Below, in pieces: positions 32,221 to 43,443 of a stretch of 64,000 nucleotides of DNA. Origin of the DNA: Cryptomeria japonica (Eukaryota; Streptophyta; Pinopsida; Cupressales; Cupressaceae); contig NC_081407.1 in assembly GCF_030272615.1 (NCBI RefSeq), positions 147,991,744-148,055,743 on the forward strand, in the 5' to 3' direction. The notes under the pieces are model-generated. The model saw only the letters and a list, made by a program, of their open reading frames with translations. It searched no databases and was not told the origin of the DNA. Numbering within the stretch: position 1 is the first letter of the stretch; the number at the start of each line of letters is the position of its first letter. Made by a program: the position numbers and the translations under genes.

Positions 32221-33606
32221 CTAAAATTCTATTCGGTAACCTGTGTTGTTTAGTTGAGCTACACTCAACAAATTGTATTTCAAACCTTCAACCCAATAAA
32301 CATCATTGCATCTTGCATTATTAAGAAGTGTTATAGATTCTTTACCTCTTACCGGATATGGTGCATCATTACCAAATCTAACATAGCCTCCATCATAATC
32401 TTCTAACATAACAAACTTGTGTTTATCTCCTATCATATGATGTGAGCATCCACTATCTATAATCCAAGAATCATTAGTGTTTATGTGAGATATTAGGGCT
32501 TTTTCTTCATACCTTTCTTCATCTGAGCCATCCTTGATAGCCACATAAACTACTTCCTCTGTATTAGTCTCATCTGATTTATCATCATTAGATTCCTCAT
32601 CAGCTATTAAGCATGTCTTTCTATCTCTTCTTCTGAAGTCTCGGTGTCCTCTGTAATGATTATCTTCCTGTCTGTCATCTCGGTAATCTCTCTTTTTAGT
32701 AAAATCTTTGTCAGGATAGTTAGAAGCCATATGTCCTATCTTATCACAATTGAAACATTTCAAAGGTAGTTTTCCTTTATACTTACCTTTGCCTCTCGGT
32801 AACCTTTTGGTTAATAGTGCTTCAAACTCTTCTTTCTTTTTGATTTCCTCATACAGTTTGTGTACTTCTTCCATGTTCTTCCGAAATATTTCACTTGCTC
32901 CACTGTGATCTCCTTCAGAGTACTTATACTTTCTTTCATTGTAATCATTAGATTCATCAAGATGAAAAGAACTAAATGTAGATTCAACTTTATTTACCGA
33001 AGATCCACTATTATCAAAATTACTTAACTCAAATGCATGTAGCTTACCAATAGTAGCATCCAAAGAAACTGGCATATTAGGTACAAACCTCAATTCATTG
33101 ATTGTAGAAACTCGGATTGCATAAGCTGGTAGAAGGGTTCTCAACAACTTACTTGTTATATCCTTTTCTTCAATAGTTCCACCTGCTCCTTTGATTTGAT
33201 TGACAATCTCCTTTAGTATTGTACTGTACTGAGTTATGTTCTCACCTTCATTCATCCTCATAGATTCAAGTTGTCCTCTCAGACTGTCTACATTTGCCCT
33301 TTGAACATTTTCATCTCCTCCATATACTGATATGAGCTTATCCCACATTGCCTTTGCATCATTGCAGCCTTCTAGATCATTAAACTTTGAATCGGTCAAT
33401 GCATATGTTATTTCAATCATTGCTTGAATATGTTCTTGCTTCACCTTTATCTCTTCCATAGTCAATAGATAGGTGCTTGGTGTAACAAAATCATTCTCCA
33501 AATAGTATACAACATATTCTCCAACTCCTGATAGATGTAGCTTCATCCTTTTCTGCCATGTAGAGAAACTTGACTTGTTCAACTTCGGTGCATCCCTCTT
33601 ATACAT
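32221..33606 (-). pseudogene. gag-pro: Copia-2 gag and protease
   Basis: The start is ATG 33606, 64 bases after the LTR. Residues 1-200 are UBN2-type Copia gag (FSTWQKRMKLHL, AKAMWDKLISVYGG, LLRTLLPAYAIRVSTINELR). A coiled, charged stretch precedes a knuckle CFNCDKIGHMASNY whose last Cys has become Tyr. A basic RD-rich and then acidic linker leads to the protease with DSGCSHHMIG. The frame ends at TAG 32221-32223 and continues in frame into integrase, so gag-pol was one ORF, as usual in plant Copia. It is 461 codons to the stop. Confidence 0.94.
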
Positions 33607-33656
33607 CTTTGGATCTTTAACTCAAGTGCCTTTAAACTTTCCTTCTAGAGTCCAAA

Positions 33657-33668
33657 GCTCTGATACCA
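33657..33668 (-). promoter_or_regulatory. tRNA-iMet primer binding site of Copia-2
   Basis: TGGTATCAGAGC on the minus strand, two bases from the 5' LTR. Confidence 0.94.
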
Positions 33669-33670
33669 AT

Positions 33671-35208
33671 TGATAGTTCTGATACTTAATATAAGTACAG
33701 ATCCAATTGCCAACAAGATGAGAGGGGGGGGGGGTGAATCATACAAACTTAATCATCCATAGAAACATTAGATTTAACCTCGGTAACATATATATCAGTA
33801 ATATAACCAAAACTGTTAAACATGCAAACTCAAAAGCATATGAACAATATAAACCTCATAACACCAGATTTAATGTGGAAACCCAAATAGGGAAAAACCA
33901 CTATGGGATTTCGGACCCACTAAGAAATATACTCTTCTAGAGTATGCTCGGTTAAAAGCAAATCCTGTTAAAGATTACAAACACATTGCTAGATGTGACC
34001 CGGTTAAGGGATTTCCCTCAGATCTGTTAGGATCTTCACTTTGTTAGAAGTGACCTTGCTAAAGGATTTCAAACACTCAATCAGAATGTCACCTTGCTAG
34101 AGGGTTTACATATAAGACTGTTAAGTCCACTCGATTAAGAGATTTTCTGTCACTTTCACAAAATAATAGTAATAAAAATTTATCTGCAACTTCACATCTA
34201 AAATGCTAAAGTAGATTCCTATTTGTTCAATACAATCTAGACATAGAACTAATCTTGTCTATCTGTTGGACTTCTATACTCTATTATTCTAACAGGTCTT
34301 CAAGCTTCTGTGCTCGGTAATCACTATGTAGCATCCCTGTGCATACACTTGCCCGCATGCATTGTTTATCAATAGTTTCCTATTTATAAACAATTAGGTA
34401 ACCGCTTAATCTCCTTGATCACATTTCCCATGATCAATCATAGCCATTAGATCTTCAATCTTGTCCAGGTTCAATGCATCTTTCGATCTGAAAATGTTTT
34501 ACCTCACCTTGGAACTTGCATAATAGTCTTGGAACTTGTGCTAGGGTATTGCAGTTCAATCTGAGCTGTAGATCTTCATGAAAACTTTACATTGCCTTAG
34601 ATTCGTTAACAAACTTCTTCCATGGCTCACCAATCATTTGATCTGCTCCAGCTCATCAACTTCCTTCATTAAATACCGCATGTAAACATTTAATGCATTC
34701 TGTTATAGCTCGGTTACAAATCGGTAACAACTTGGTGAATACTAAACTCCACTTAGTAGACATTCCACCTTCATTAACCGATAGCGATAACCTTAGGGTT
34801 TATCGACTAGGTTCCTTAGGGTTTACCAACTAGGTTCTTTGCTTGATAACATAGTATAGTATTAACCTTTACAATTTACAACATATGTATGATGTTAAAA
34901 CAATCTAAAACATCATGATCTCATCATTGTCTGACTCGGTAGTAGTTGCCCATTGAATACCTTATTCATCATATTCTTTCCTGTGTCTTTTACCGACATC
35001 TTTATAATCTTCATATCATACTTCTCAAGATATGGAAACATCATACTAAATTAGAAAATCAATTTCTTGACATCAATGACAAAATAATAATTTCAAGATA
35101 GTAAAACATCTTTAATCAGTTATATCCATAATCATCAACAACCTTCTCAATATCCTTAAGAAATGCCAACAATCTTTCATTGTCTGTTATAATGCAATAT
35201 TGCCAACA
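33671..35208 (-). repeat. 5' LTR of Copia-2
   Basis: Partner of 19277-20825. The minus strand starts TGTTGGCAAT and ends AACTATCA. Confidence 0.94.
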
Positions 35209-35213
35209 AAAGG

Positions 35214-35272
35214 GGAAGAGATTAAAAGGTTGATATGAAGATAGAGGGGGAGAAGGTGAGGGAGAGAGAAAT

Positions 35273-35332
<60 letters not shown>

Positions 35333-36363
35333 CACTATAATAGAGAAAGGTTTAGAGAGAGGGAGAGAGATAGATAGAGATAGAGATAGGGAGGGAGAAA
35401 CAAGAAGTATATATGTGTGTGTGTATGAGTTATCTGAAGAGAGGAGAAGGAGAGATAAAAGAGGAAGTGATGGGGAAAGAGCGAGAGATGGGGCTAAAAA
35501 GAGGGAGATAGGGGGAGAAATAGGGATAGAAAGATTTAGAGATGGGAATATAAAAGGGGAGGAAAAGTAGATATAACTTGTGAAATATAAATGGTGTGAG
35601 AGAGAGGGAGAGATGGAAGGATATAGAAAGAGGGAGACAATGAGAAAGAGGAAGGTAGAAAGATAAACATAAAGATATTGGGAGTGACATAGAAATATGG
35701 ATGGAGAGAGAGGGAGACACGTATAGAGATAAAGGGGAAGAGGGTAAGAGCTTGATATGAAGATAGAGGGAGAGAGAGAGAAAGAGAGACACACACACAC
35801 ACACACATAGAGAGACAGAGAGATGGAAAGACAAAGTGGATAAGAAAAGAGATAGAGAAACAAAAAGAGAGATAAAAATATATGGACATATAGGTAGAGA
35901 AAGATATGCATAGAAAGAGATAAAGAGAGGAGTGAGAGGGATAGAGAGAGAAATAGAGAGATAGAGATATGTAGTAGGAGAGGTGGTGGGAGTGAAATAA
36001 CGAGATAGAGATATAGAGTAGTTGAGATAGAGTGAATAAGAGAGAGGATTGATGTAGATATAGGGAGATATGGAGATATAGGAAGAGAGTAATAAATATG
36101 AGAGAAAGAGGGGATATATCTAAAGAGAGAGAAATAGAGGCGGGGAGAGTGATAGAGGAAGAAGGTGACAAAGACAATCAATAAATAAGGGTATAGAGAT
36201 AGGGGGAGAGAGATAGAGAGGGTGAACGATAGAGAGATAGAGATTGTGAGGAAGAAATAGGGAGAGTGTGCATATGAGTGACAAAGATATATATGGAGAG
36301 AGATAGAGAAATAGATATAATTGTGAATAGATTAGAGTGGATGATATATATATATATATATAT

Positions 36364-36432
<69 letters not shown>

Positions 36433-36490
36433 TAAAACACATATAGAACTAAGGAGACAACGAGAGGGGATATGAAGAGAGAGAAAATAT
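35214..36490. repeat. Purine-rich GA tract, right part
   Basis: About 1.28 kb of GAGA/GATA with (GA)n runs at about 35286-35329 and 36366-36428, a (CA)n at about 35788-35806 and a (TA)n at about 36346-36362. With 18887-19276 it made one tract of about 1.65 kb before Copia-2 inserted. The 319-residue Ser/Leu/Ile minus frame is not a gene. Confidence 0.88.
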
Positions 36491-36744
36491 ATCATAAATT
36501 ATAATGCAATAGTAACATTTGATTATAATTTTCATTTAATTTTTTTTAATTTTTTTAATTAAATGATGTAATTTTGTGAGAAGTTGAACCCATTTTCATA
36601 GCCTTTATATATCTTTGCATATATATTCATACATTTTTGTACCCTAGCTTATTTCTATATATACACATTCTACTATACTTTTTATAGTTTTACATTGTAT
36701 ATATATGAATCATTTTCTATAAATTCAAGAAGAAAATTAATGTA
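36491..36744. other. AT-rich spacer, nothing recognised
   Basis: Low-complexity AT-rich DNA between the GA tract and the tRNA-like segments; no ORF or repeat structure seen. Confidence 0.5.
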
Positions 36745-36812
36745 TGACTTAAACCTAGGACCTTTCATTTTTTACTAAAGTGTTCTATGAACTAAGTTAT
36801 AGCACTTCTTTA
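36745..36812 (-). repeat. Degenerate tRNA-like (SINE head?) sequence 1
   Basis: The reverse complement reads like a tRNA with an A-box-like TAACTTAGTTCATAGAAC, and AAAGGTCCTAGGTTTAAGTC in the T-arm (B-box) place. Several stem positions are lost, so it is not a functional tRNA. It could be a SINE head or tRNA pseudogene. Confidence 0.45.
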
Positions 36813-36929
36813 GTTAGTTCATCATCGGTCTAGGTCTGGCTTATTTCTTAACCCCCCTTACACTATATAATAAGTGCTCAAAGCTCCTCGCCTGACTTCA
36901 ATATTATATATTGAATTATAATTTGTATC

Positions 36930-36998
36930 TACCAATTTGAACTGAAACCTAAAACCTGCTATTTGATATAAGAATGCTCTACCAACTGAATTGATAAT
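36930..36998 (-). repeat. Degenerate tRNA-like (SINE head?) sequence 2
   Basis: The reverse complement contains TTCAGTTGGTAGAGCATTC, a close A-box/D-arm match, followed about 25 bases later by AGGTTTTAGGTTTCAGTTC, a weakened B box. It has the same orientation as sequence 1 and lies 185 bases away. A further B-box-like GGTTCGAATCCC is at 37085-37096 on the minus strand. Confidence 0.5.
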
Positions 36999-37117
36999 AC
37001 CTCTTTATCAATCAAAATGTAACTTATTCCCAACATCTTTCAATTTACCTATCAATCCAACACAATTTCTTAAACCCAAAGATGGGATTCGAACCATATT
37101 AGCAACCATTCTCAATA

Positions 37118-37416
37118 CCCAATAGATTTGCAACAAATTTTAACAATAAAACTTGCACCTTTCAAGTACAACAAACCTCCTTCCATCTTGAATATAAATT
37201 TCAGTTGTAGGACCCAGCATTAAATGCACGAAAGAATTCCTCATCTCCTTGTATTTTCTTTATCTATTCAGAAAATGAATGTATAGAGCAGAAAAGGCAA
37301 GTGGTCCCATGAAAGAAACGTTGAACAAAAGTTTATTTCCATATCAGCTAGCCTGTAAAGCAAGAAAGTTGAGGAGAAACATGTTATGAGTGTTGAATGT
37401 GCGTAATTCTCCATCC
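37118..37416. repeat. Diverged repeat, copy 1 (partner 62141-62502)
   Basis: Both copies begin CCCAATAGATTTGCAACAAA and end near TTATGAGTGTTGAATGTGCG. Between them are matching blocks such as GCAGAAAAGGCAAGTGG, with indels. No ORF is conserved. Either an old TE fragment or a duplicated locus flank. Confidence 0.75.
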
Positions 37417-37754
37417 AATGATGATAACATTAAGGCTCTTAGAATTATTCGGCATCTGTGTTGAGTAGAATATGGAGGACAAGGGAGAATTTCATTTTCA
37501 ATGGGATTGAATTGGTAGCAAAGAAAATTTTCTTTACCAACATATATATATATGCATGAATCTCATAAATGGAGAAAATATTTCTCATGAAGTTTGTTTA
37601 CTTGATTTATTTTCTATATAAATATTGTACATTATTTGATAAATAGATAGAAATCTTATTTTTTTCTTATTTTGAAGTGGTAAATAATTATTTATTTTAA
37701 TTAATTAATTATTTTAATTATTTGATTTTATTTATTTTGTTTGTAAAATAAATT

Positions 37755-37930
37755 TGTGTTGGTCTAGTGGTAGAAAAGTTGTGTTCTTGTAAGAAAGGTC
37801 ACAAGTTCAAATCCTATAAGGGGTAAGGTATGTATGCCTCGTTTGTAGTACATATAAGTGCCTCCCATAAGAAATATGGGGTAGTCCCATATTGTTATAA
37901 GCCATTTGTATATTATGGACTATAAAAAAA
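37755..37930 (+). repeat. Candidate tRNA-derived SINE
   Basis: TGGTCTAGTGG (37760-37770) matches the Pol III A box perfectly and AGTTCAAATCC (37804-37814) matches the B box, 44 bases apart. A unique body of about 110 bases follows, then TATAAAAAAATC and a CTTT-rich tail. That is the layout of a plant SINE. Target duplications were not found, so the ends are approximate. Confidence 0.6.
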
Positions 37931-38921
37931 TCTTTCCTTCTTTCTTTCATTCTTTCTTTTTCTTCACAATGTGCTTCTTACAACCACAACCATTACCATT
38001 GTAGCTTGTTTTAGAAAGATTAAAATATAAGACAAAGTGGGCTTTCAACTCCATAAAAGGCAAAGACCACTATTAGTTGTATTATAAAAATGAGAAGTGT
38101 AATCACATGAGTCATTATGATTAATAGTAGTACTTATAATTATTTTGACTAATATAGTGTGATAAGTTGTGAATGAAATTTTTGAGAGTTTAAATTGAGC
38201 TACCTTGTCTTTATATTATTCAACATAGGAAAAGTTTAAAGATCAAGAATCATCACCAAAAACATAGATTAGAAGTAGATGTAGATGGTGAACTTTTATA
38301 TGATCATTAGGAACAATTGTTAATGGTGGTGTAATAAGATTTAAAATGAAGGTGTTAAACTATGAAATTGTGGAGGACAAGTAACTAAAAATCAAGCTTT
38401 GGTAGTACTAAAAGGGATTGGGACCAATTTTTATTGTATATGCTTTAACACTAAGTATGCATTTTATAGATTGATGTAAGCTACATAGGACCACACCCAC
38501 ATGGTTGACCAAGAAGAAAGATGTATGATAAAGCACCAAATGTCACATATATTAGAGTAGATATTATAATAGGACCTAACTCAATAAGAAACATAACCAT
38601 GTGAAGAGCTTAGAGATCAACTTTATCAAATCCATGAATCGATAAATTAGTAAAAGGAATAAAACAAGGATCAACATGTATGTGATGTAAAATAAACACC
38701 AAATCCTGAGCTCCACCCACCACAAGGGTCTAGAAGATCCATGAGGAAGGATGACCCACAAAAAGATAGACCCCCAACTCACGATGAGCCCAACTAAAAA
38801 CACCCTACAATGGTAACCATCACTAACATAGCCATAACTCTAGGCAGGTGAAGCCTTTACACTTGTAGAAGGAACCACCATGTTAACCCAAGAACCTAGA
38901 ATAGGGCATTTACTAGGAAAC
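37931..38921. other. AT-rich spacer, nothing recognised
   Basis: A pyrimidine-rich stretch to about 37975, then unremarkable DNA. The minus frame 38576-38803 is hydrophobic but has no context and is not called. Confidence 0.5.
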
Positions 38922-40029
38922 TGTTAGGCCCAATATGGAAAGCTAATGTACTGAGAGGGGAGGGGTGAATCAGTACTTCAAATATTTTCTTCAACAATAA
39001 CTTTATTGTTAAGCATAAACCAAAAACTGTTGTAACATAATATAATGCTAAAACAAATAAATAACAATCATGCATGATTCACTCCATAACACATATATTT
39101 TGGTTATGCAGAAACTCTTGGTTAGAGAGAAAAACTGTGGAGGGGATGGCAACCACAACTTCACTACTGCAATAATAAAGGTGGCTCGGTTAGAGCTACA
39201 TGTTTAGCTATTTCTGATAGCTTACCCTGTTAGGAGTATCAAGATCTTTAGATCTACCTTGCTAAAGGATTTTACAACACTTATTCTAAATGTTGCACCT
39301 AGTTATAAAGGCTTTACAATTTATAGACTTTGTTAGAGTCTTTTACCCTATTAAAGGTTTCTCTTACAACTCAAAATATTACAATCAAAATCTTACAAAA
39401 TGTCTGCAACTTCACATCTGAAATGTTATAGCAGATTCTATGTGCTCAAAATGAAATTACCTTGCTTATAGCATACCTTGGTAAACCAAAAATTAACTCG
39501 GTAAACCTTTTTGTTTACTCTGTTCCTTGACTGTTCTCTGAAATCCTTCTCAGTGACCTCTGTGTATCTCTGTCAATCGTAACAGTCATAACACTCAGTG
39601 ATTTCCCATGATTTTTCTTTTCACATATGTCTTGCTTCACACACATATTGATCCTCATTTCATGTTGTATAAATAGATCTCTTGTGACGGTGATCTGTTC
39701 ATGCTTCGATCTTACAAACATGATTCATCAAATGAATAACCATACAAATTATTTCATTGGATAGATGTCCTCAAAATTATACAAAATCTTAAGGTGCAAT
39801 TTCCTATGTGTTAACGGTTTCTTGTTCCTCGATCTTTGTAACATGTTTCCCATATGTGTCTAGGTTCAATGAATCTAGTAACACGTTTCACTCGGTGTGT
39901 ATTAACTCGGTATAACATCTTTGTTGCTCGGTAGTCATAGAACGTTACTCGGTTGACAGCTCGGTGTTTACTAAACTTTGTGACTTGTAACTTTTTTAAC
40001 CGACTGCTCTGTGCTTACCGACTAAATAT
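38922..40029 (-). repeat. 3' LTR of NA1 (start lost)
   Basis: Begins TGTTAGGCCCAATATGG on the plus strand, as at 44857. Homology with the other LTR ends at about GACTAAATAT. It keeps CTCGGT words that are TTGGT or CTCAGT in the partner. Confidence 0.85.
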
Positions 40030-42892
40030 TTTGGTAGTAATAACCGACTAGAGTATATAGAATGACTTTGGAGCTCTTTGTCAATTTGAGCTCTTTGTCC
40101 TTCAATTTGATCAGGTATTCAGATGCGTCTACTCCAGATGTTTCGATCTTATTGAGGAGTTCATCCAGTTGAATATGGATGGCTGCATCTTTTGTCACTG
40201 TAGCTTCAGGTAGCATTTTTGTTAATAGTGCTTTGACCTTTTGAAGTACTCTATTTTTCTTTTGAATAGCCATTTGTTTCTCTTGTTCTTCTTTGGCTTT
40301 GCATAGTTCACCGAATTCAATAAGTGCTTGCCCTTTTAATTTGGATATGTCTACATTCGGCAACACAATTGGTTTTGACAAATCTAACTTGAAACTATGC
40401 TTCTTCATTTTCTTCTCTTTAGATGATGAGGCTTTCATCGGTTGAACCAGTACAATGGCTTGGGAGGCTTGTTCACCCTTGATAGGTTGCTTAGTAGAGG
40501 CAACACTTTTGTCAATTTCTTTAGCCTCAGATGTAGCCTTTGGTGAATCCTTGCTTGGGGTCTCGGTGGCAACATTGTCAGTACTTGAAGGGGCTTGAGA
40601 AGTCTGTTCCCCGGTGGCCTGAGAAATAGCTTCTCCTTCTATAGACTGGTGATCCTCTTTTCCTTTTTCAGTATCCTGAGGTGTCTCAGTTGAAACATGT
40701 TGACTTACCAGACGATAGGACTTGACTTGTTCCAAAGCTGACTCACTTGATATCAGTTTTGCATAAGCATTCCCTTCTATCATTTCCTATTCCTGTACCT
40801 CGGTATCCATGACATCCTCATCAAGTTGTATAGTTCCAGTGGGATCTTGCTCAGTGATATCCACTATTTCAACTTCACCTTGCTCATCAGCACTCTTGAT
40901 TCGAAAAATTTCTTACCATTTTTCTTTTGTCTCTTTCTCTACTTCAAGATAAAGGCCATTCATCAGTTTCAAGGCTCTTTGCTTGACTAGGAAGTTTGTC
41001 TGGTAGTTTTTCAGATGTTCACTTATCTCATCTACCAACATGTCTGGAAAGAGATGTACCATACTTCTTTCTCTCATCTTCTTTTCCGAGTCCATAGCAT
41101 ATTTCCACCTATTATCAATGTGTAAGTACAATGATTTTGGAAGAGAATTAGTTACTTCCAATGGGACTAATCAGAATTTAAGAAGTGTACATACAACTGA
41201 CTCTTCTATTTGCCTCTTTTCTTCTTCTATCTGAGAGCCATACTTGACATACCTAAATGACCCAAATCCACCATATTGTTTCAAATTGGCACAAAAATTA
41301 TCAACACTATGTACATCTTCCTTTTTGCTTTTGACAATCTGAAATTTATTTTTGTCTTCAGATTCGGTGTCACTTGACACTTTATTTAAAATGAGTCTCC
41401 GAGTAGACTTGTTATAATTTTTTGTTACCTTTGGAATTGCAACATTTTTCTGTTTCTTTCTCGGTGACACTGCAGATGATCTAGTGTTGGGGCACTTCAC
41501 TGGAGGAGTAGGTGATACTTGTGATGTATCCTGTTTCTTCCTTTTCAAAATTTTGCCTTTTGGCAACTTGGTGCTCAATGTAATTGTTGCTTCTTGGGCT
41601 TCAGATTCCTCCTCAGTGATGACTTGATCGCTCTTGATAGGAGTGGAGGAAGAACCTTCTCCAAATTTCTCTGTTAATACTTTGATCATTTTGGTTGCTT
41701 TCCTTGTAGCCTTTGGTACTACAATGCTCATTTTGAATTTTTCTTTAACTTCTTCATATGTACCATATCTGATCTCGGTAGCATGCCTTGGCTGTGCAAG
41801 AAAGGCATCTATCTTCTACTGTGTAATGTCACAATCAATCTCATAACCCATAAGCGACAAAGATTGAGTTCTTGATTCTACCGCATTGACATAGCAGTAG
41901 TCGATGTCCACTTCAAAACATATATTGTCCTTATATTTTTACACTAACTAGGGTGGTATCCTGTGCCTGTTATGCATCTTTTCCTGAAACTTGCTAAAAT
42001 AATCATCCATAATATCATTGAAGTTATCACCTAGCTATTTGATGAAGTCATTGATTTGATGGGTGATTGGTCGGTGTAGCTCCCAAACTACATTACCAAC
42101 TGATGGAAAGAATTTCTCAAAATAGAAAAACATGCATACCAAAAGTGATCCAAACTTCAGTGTGTTTTTCGAGTTGTTCTTCTTCGGCTTCCTTATGGTG
42201 TTGATATTTTCAAATAGATTTTTCAACAACACTTCGTATAGATCAATCTTCATACCTTTCTTCACAATTTTATAGGCTAAATCAATAGCTGCACATGGTA
42301 CATTGTTTTCCCTTGCCTATTGAAAGAAACAATAACCTATGACTCTAATTGCAAACTTCAGCTCTGGATCTGTGACATTGTTCAATTTCAGACCTCTGCA
42401 ATCAGATTCAACTCCGGTTAAAGTGATCAATTCCTTATGTGAAATCATTTTCTGAGCTCGGGCATGGTCAAAAATAGGGTATCCGGTGATTAAGTGGATG
42501 ATTTCCTTAGTGATCTTGAAAGGTTGCTCCTCTAACCACATAAAGTCATCATGAACTTTGCTCAAAACAAATTTAACCCATTGGGGTTTGAAGACTCGCA
42601 GGTAGGTCAGGGCTTCGGTCAATCCCTTGACTTTAATATGTTCAAACTTTCTATCCATTTTTCCATTGGTACACAATTCATCATACATGTCCTTGATCTC
42701 TGTGTGACCTAGTTCCTCAACACAACACTTAGTGTAGAATCTAACATCCTCAACTAATAAAACCCTATCCGGAATGAGTGAAAATGCAGTTTTATCATCC
42801 GGTTCAGATGCTACTTTGGGAGGTAGTGAGTATTTCAGTGAGGGCTTCTCAATGTTCTCAACAACAACAGGTTTTTGAATCTTAGGAGCCAT
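40030..42892 (-). pseudogene. NA1 ORF2: novel element-encoded protein, truncated
   Basis: Not recognised. From ATG 42892 a single minus frame stays open for about 940 codons. It is broken only by in-frame stops (TAG 42317 and 42035, TGA 41171, TAA 40913, and others) and has no frameshift. Parts in order: a charged start; a folded-looking region with VKFVLSKVHDDFMWLEEQPFK and IIHLITGYPIF; GLKLNNVTDPELKFAIRVIGY; FGSLLVCMFFYFEKFFPSVGN; a basic Ser/Thr/Lys-rich stretch; SLYLHIDNRWKYAMDSEKKMRER; a Ser/Thr/Gln-rich linker; and a Lys-rich coiled coil. At least four blocks match NA2 ORF2 in the same order. The end is lost in a deletion that joins the 3' LTR. A distant link to plant-mobile-domain or plant transposon proteins is only a guess. 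Confidence 0.75.
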
Positions 42893-43443
42893 TTCAAACT
42901 TTGGATAATCACTAACGAAAGAGCCTTAGGGTTTGAAAACTTTTATCCAGCAAACGCTTTCCACTTAGTAAATATAAAACAGATATTCACAACTGATATG
43001 ATCGGTTAACTTGCTTGACAATGCGTTGTGATTGATATGAATACCTTGAATTTTGCTTCGGAAGAGATTTGATCGCCTTTGAATTGCTTCGCTCTGCTTT
43101 CTGAAAACTTGGTAAGTGTAAACTAATCATGCAAAAGCTTTAAGTACACATTTTACCTTATCGAGATCCATGCAGTTAGGTCAAAAAACATTAAATGCAC
43201 TCGGTTCCACTAAACTGATTTACCTTCCTTTTTATGCTTTTACCGAGTAGCCAGACTTCCTACATTTACCGACTTGACAGGCTTCCTACATTTACTGACT
43301 TGACTAGTGCTCCAAAAGACTTGATAAAATTGTAAACTTGCTAATGCATCTTAGCTATGTGGATTTTGAATTAAGTACATGATAAAATAGGAACTATTAA
43401 GATTTAATCTTGAGAGAATGCAGTCCCTTCATACCTTTACCAA

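Larger units (their letters stand above)
19277..35208 (-). mobile_element. Copia-2: complete minus-strand Copia element carrying a nested Tekay-like insertion
   Basis: LTRs at 19277-20825 and 33671-35208 end in TG...CA and are flanked by AAAGG at 19272-19276 and 35209-35213. An initiator-Met primer site and an AAAGGGGGAGAT polypurine tract are in place. Without the nested 8.1 kb the element would be about 7.8 kb. Gag, protease, integrase, RT and RNase H are in Copia order in one frame with five stops. The repeated AAAGGGGGAG-like tracts before the 3' LTR recall the SIRE/Maximus lineage; that assignment is tentative. Confidence 0.95.

Noticed and set aside
35222-36440. Long minus-strand Ser/Leu/Ile-rich open frames (up to 319 residues)
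   Set aside because: They are the translation of a GA/GATA purine tract; no start context, motif or non-repeat composition.
36745-36998. Functional tRNA genes
   Set aside because: A/B boxes are recognisable but stems and the T-loop are too degraded; kept only as tRNA-like repeats.
38576-38803. Hydrophobic 75-residue minus frame
   Set aside because: AT-rich chance frame; no neighbouring gene or element structure.
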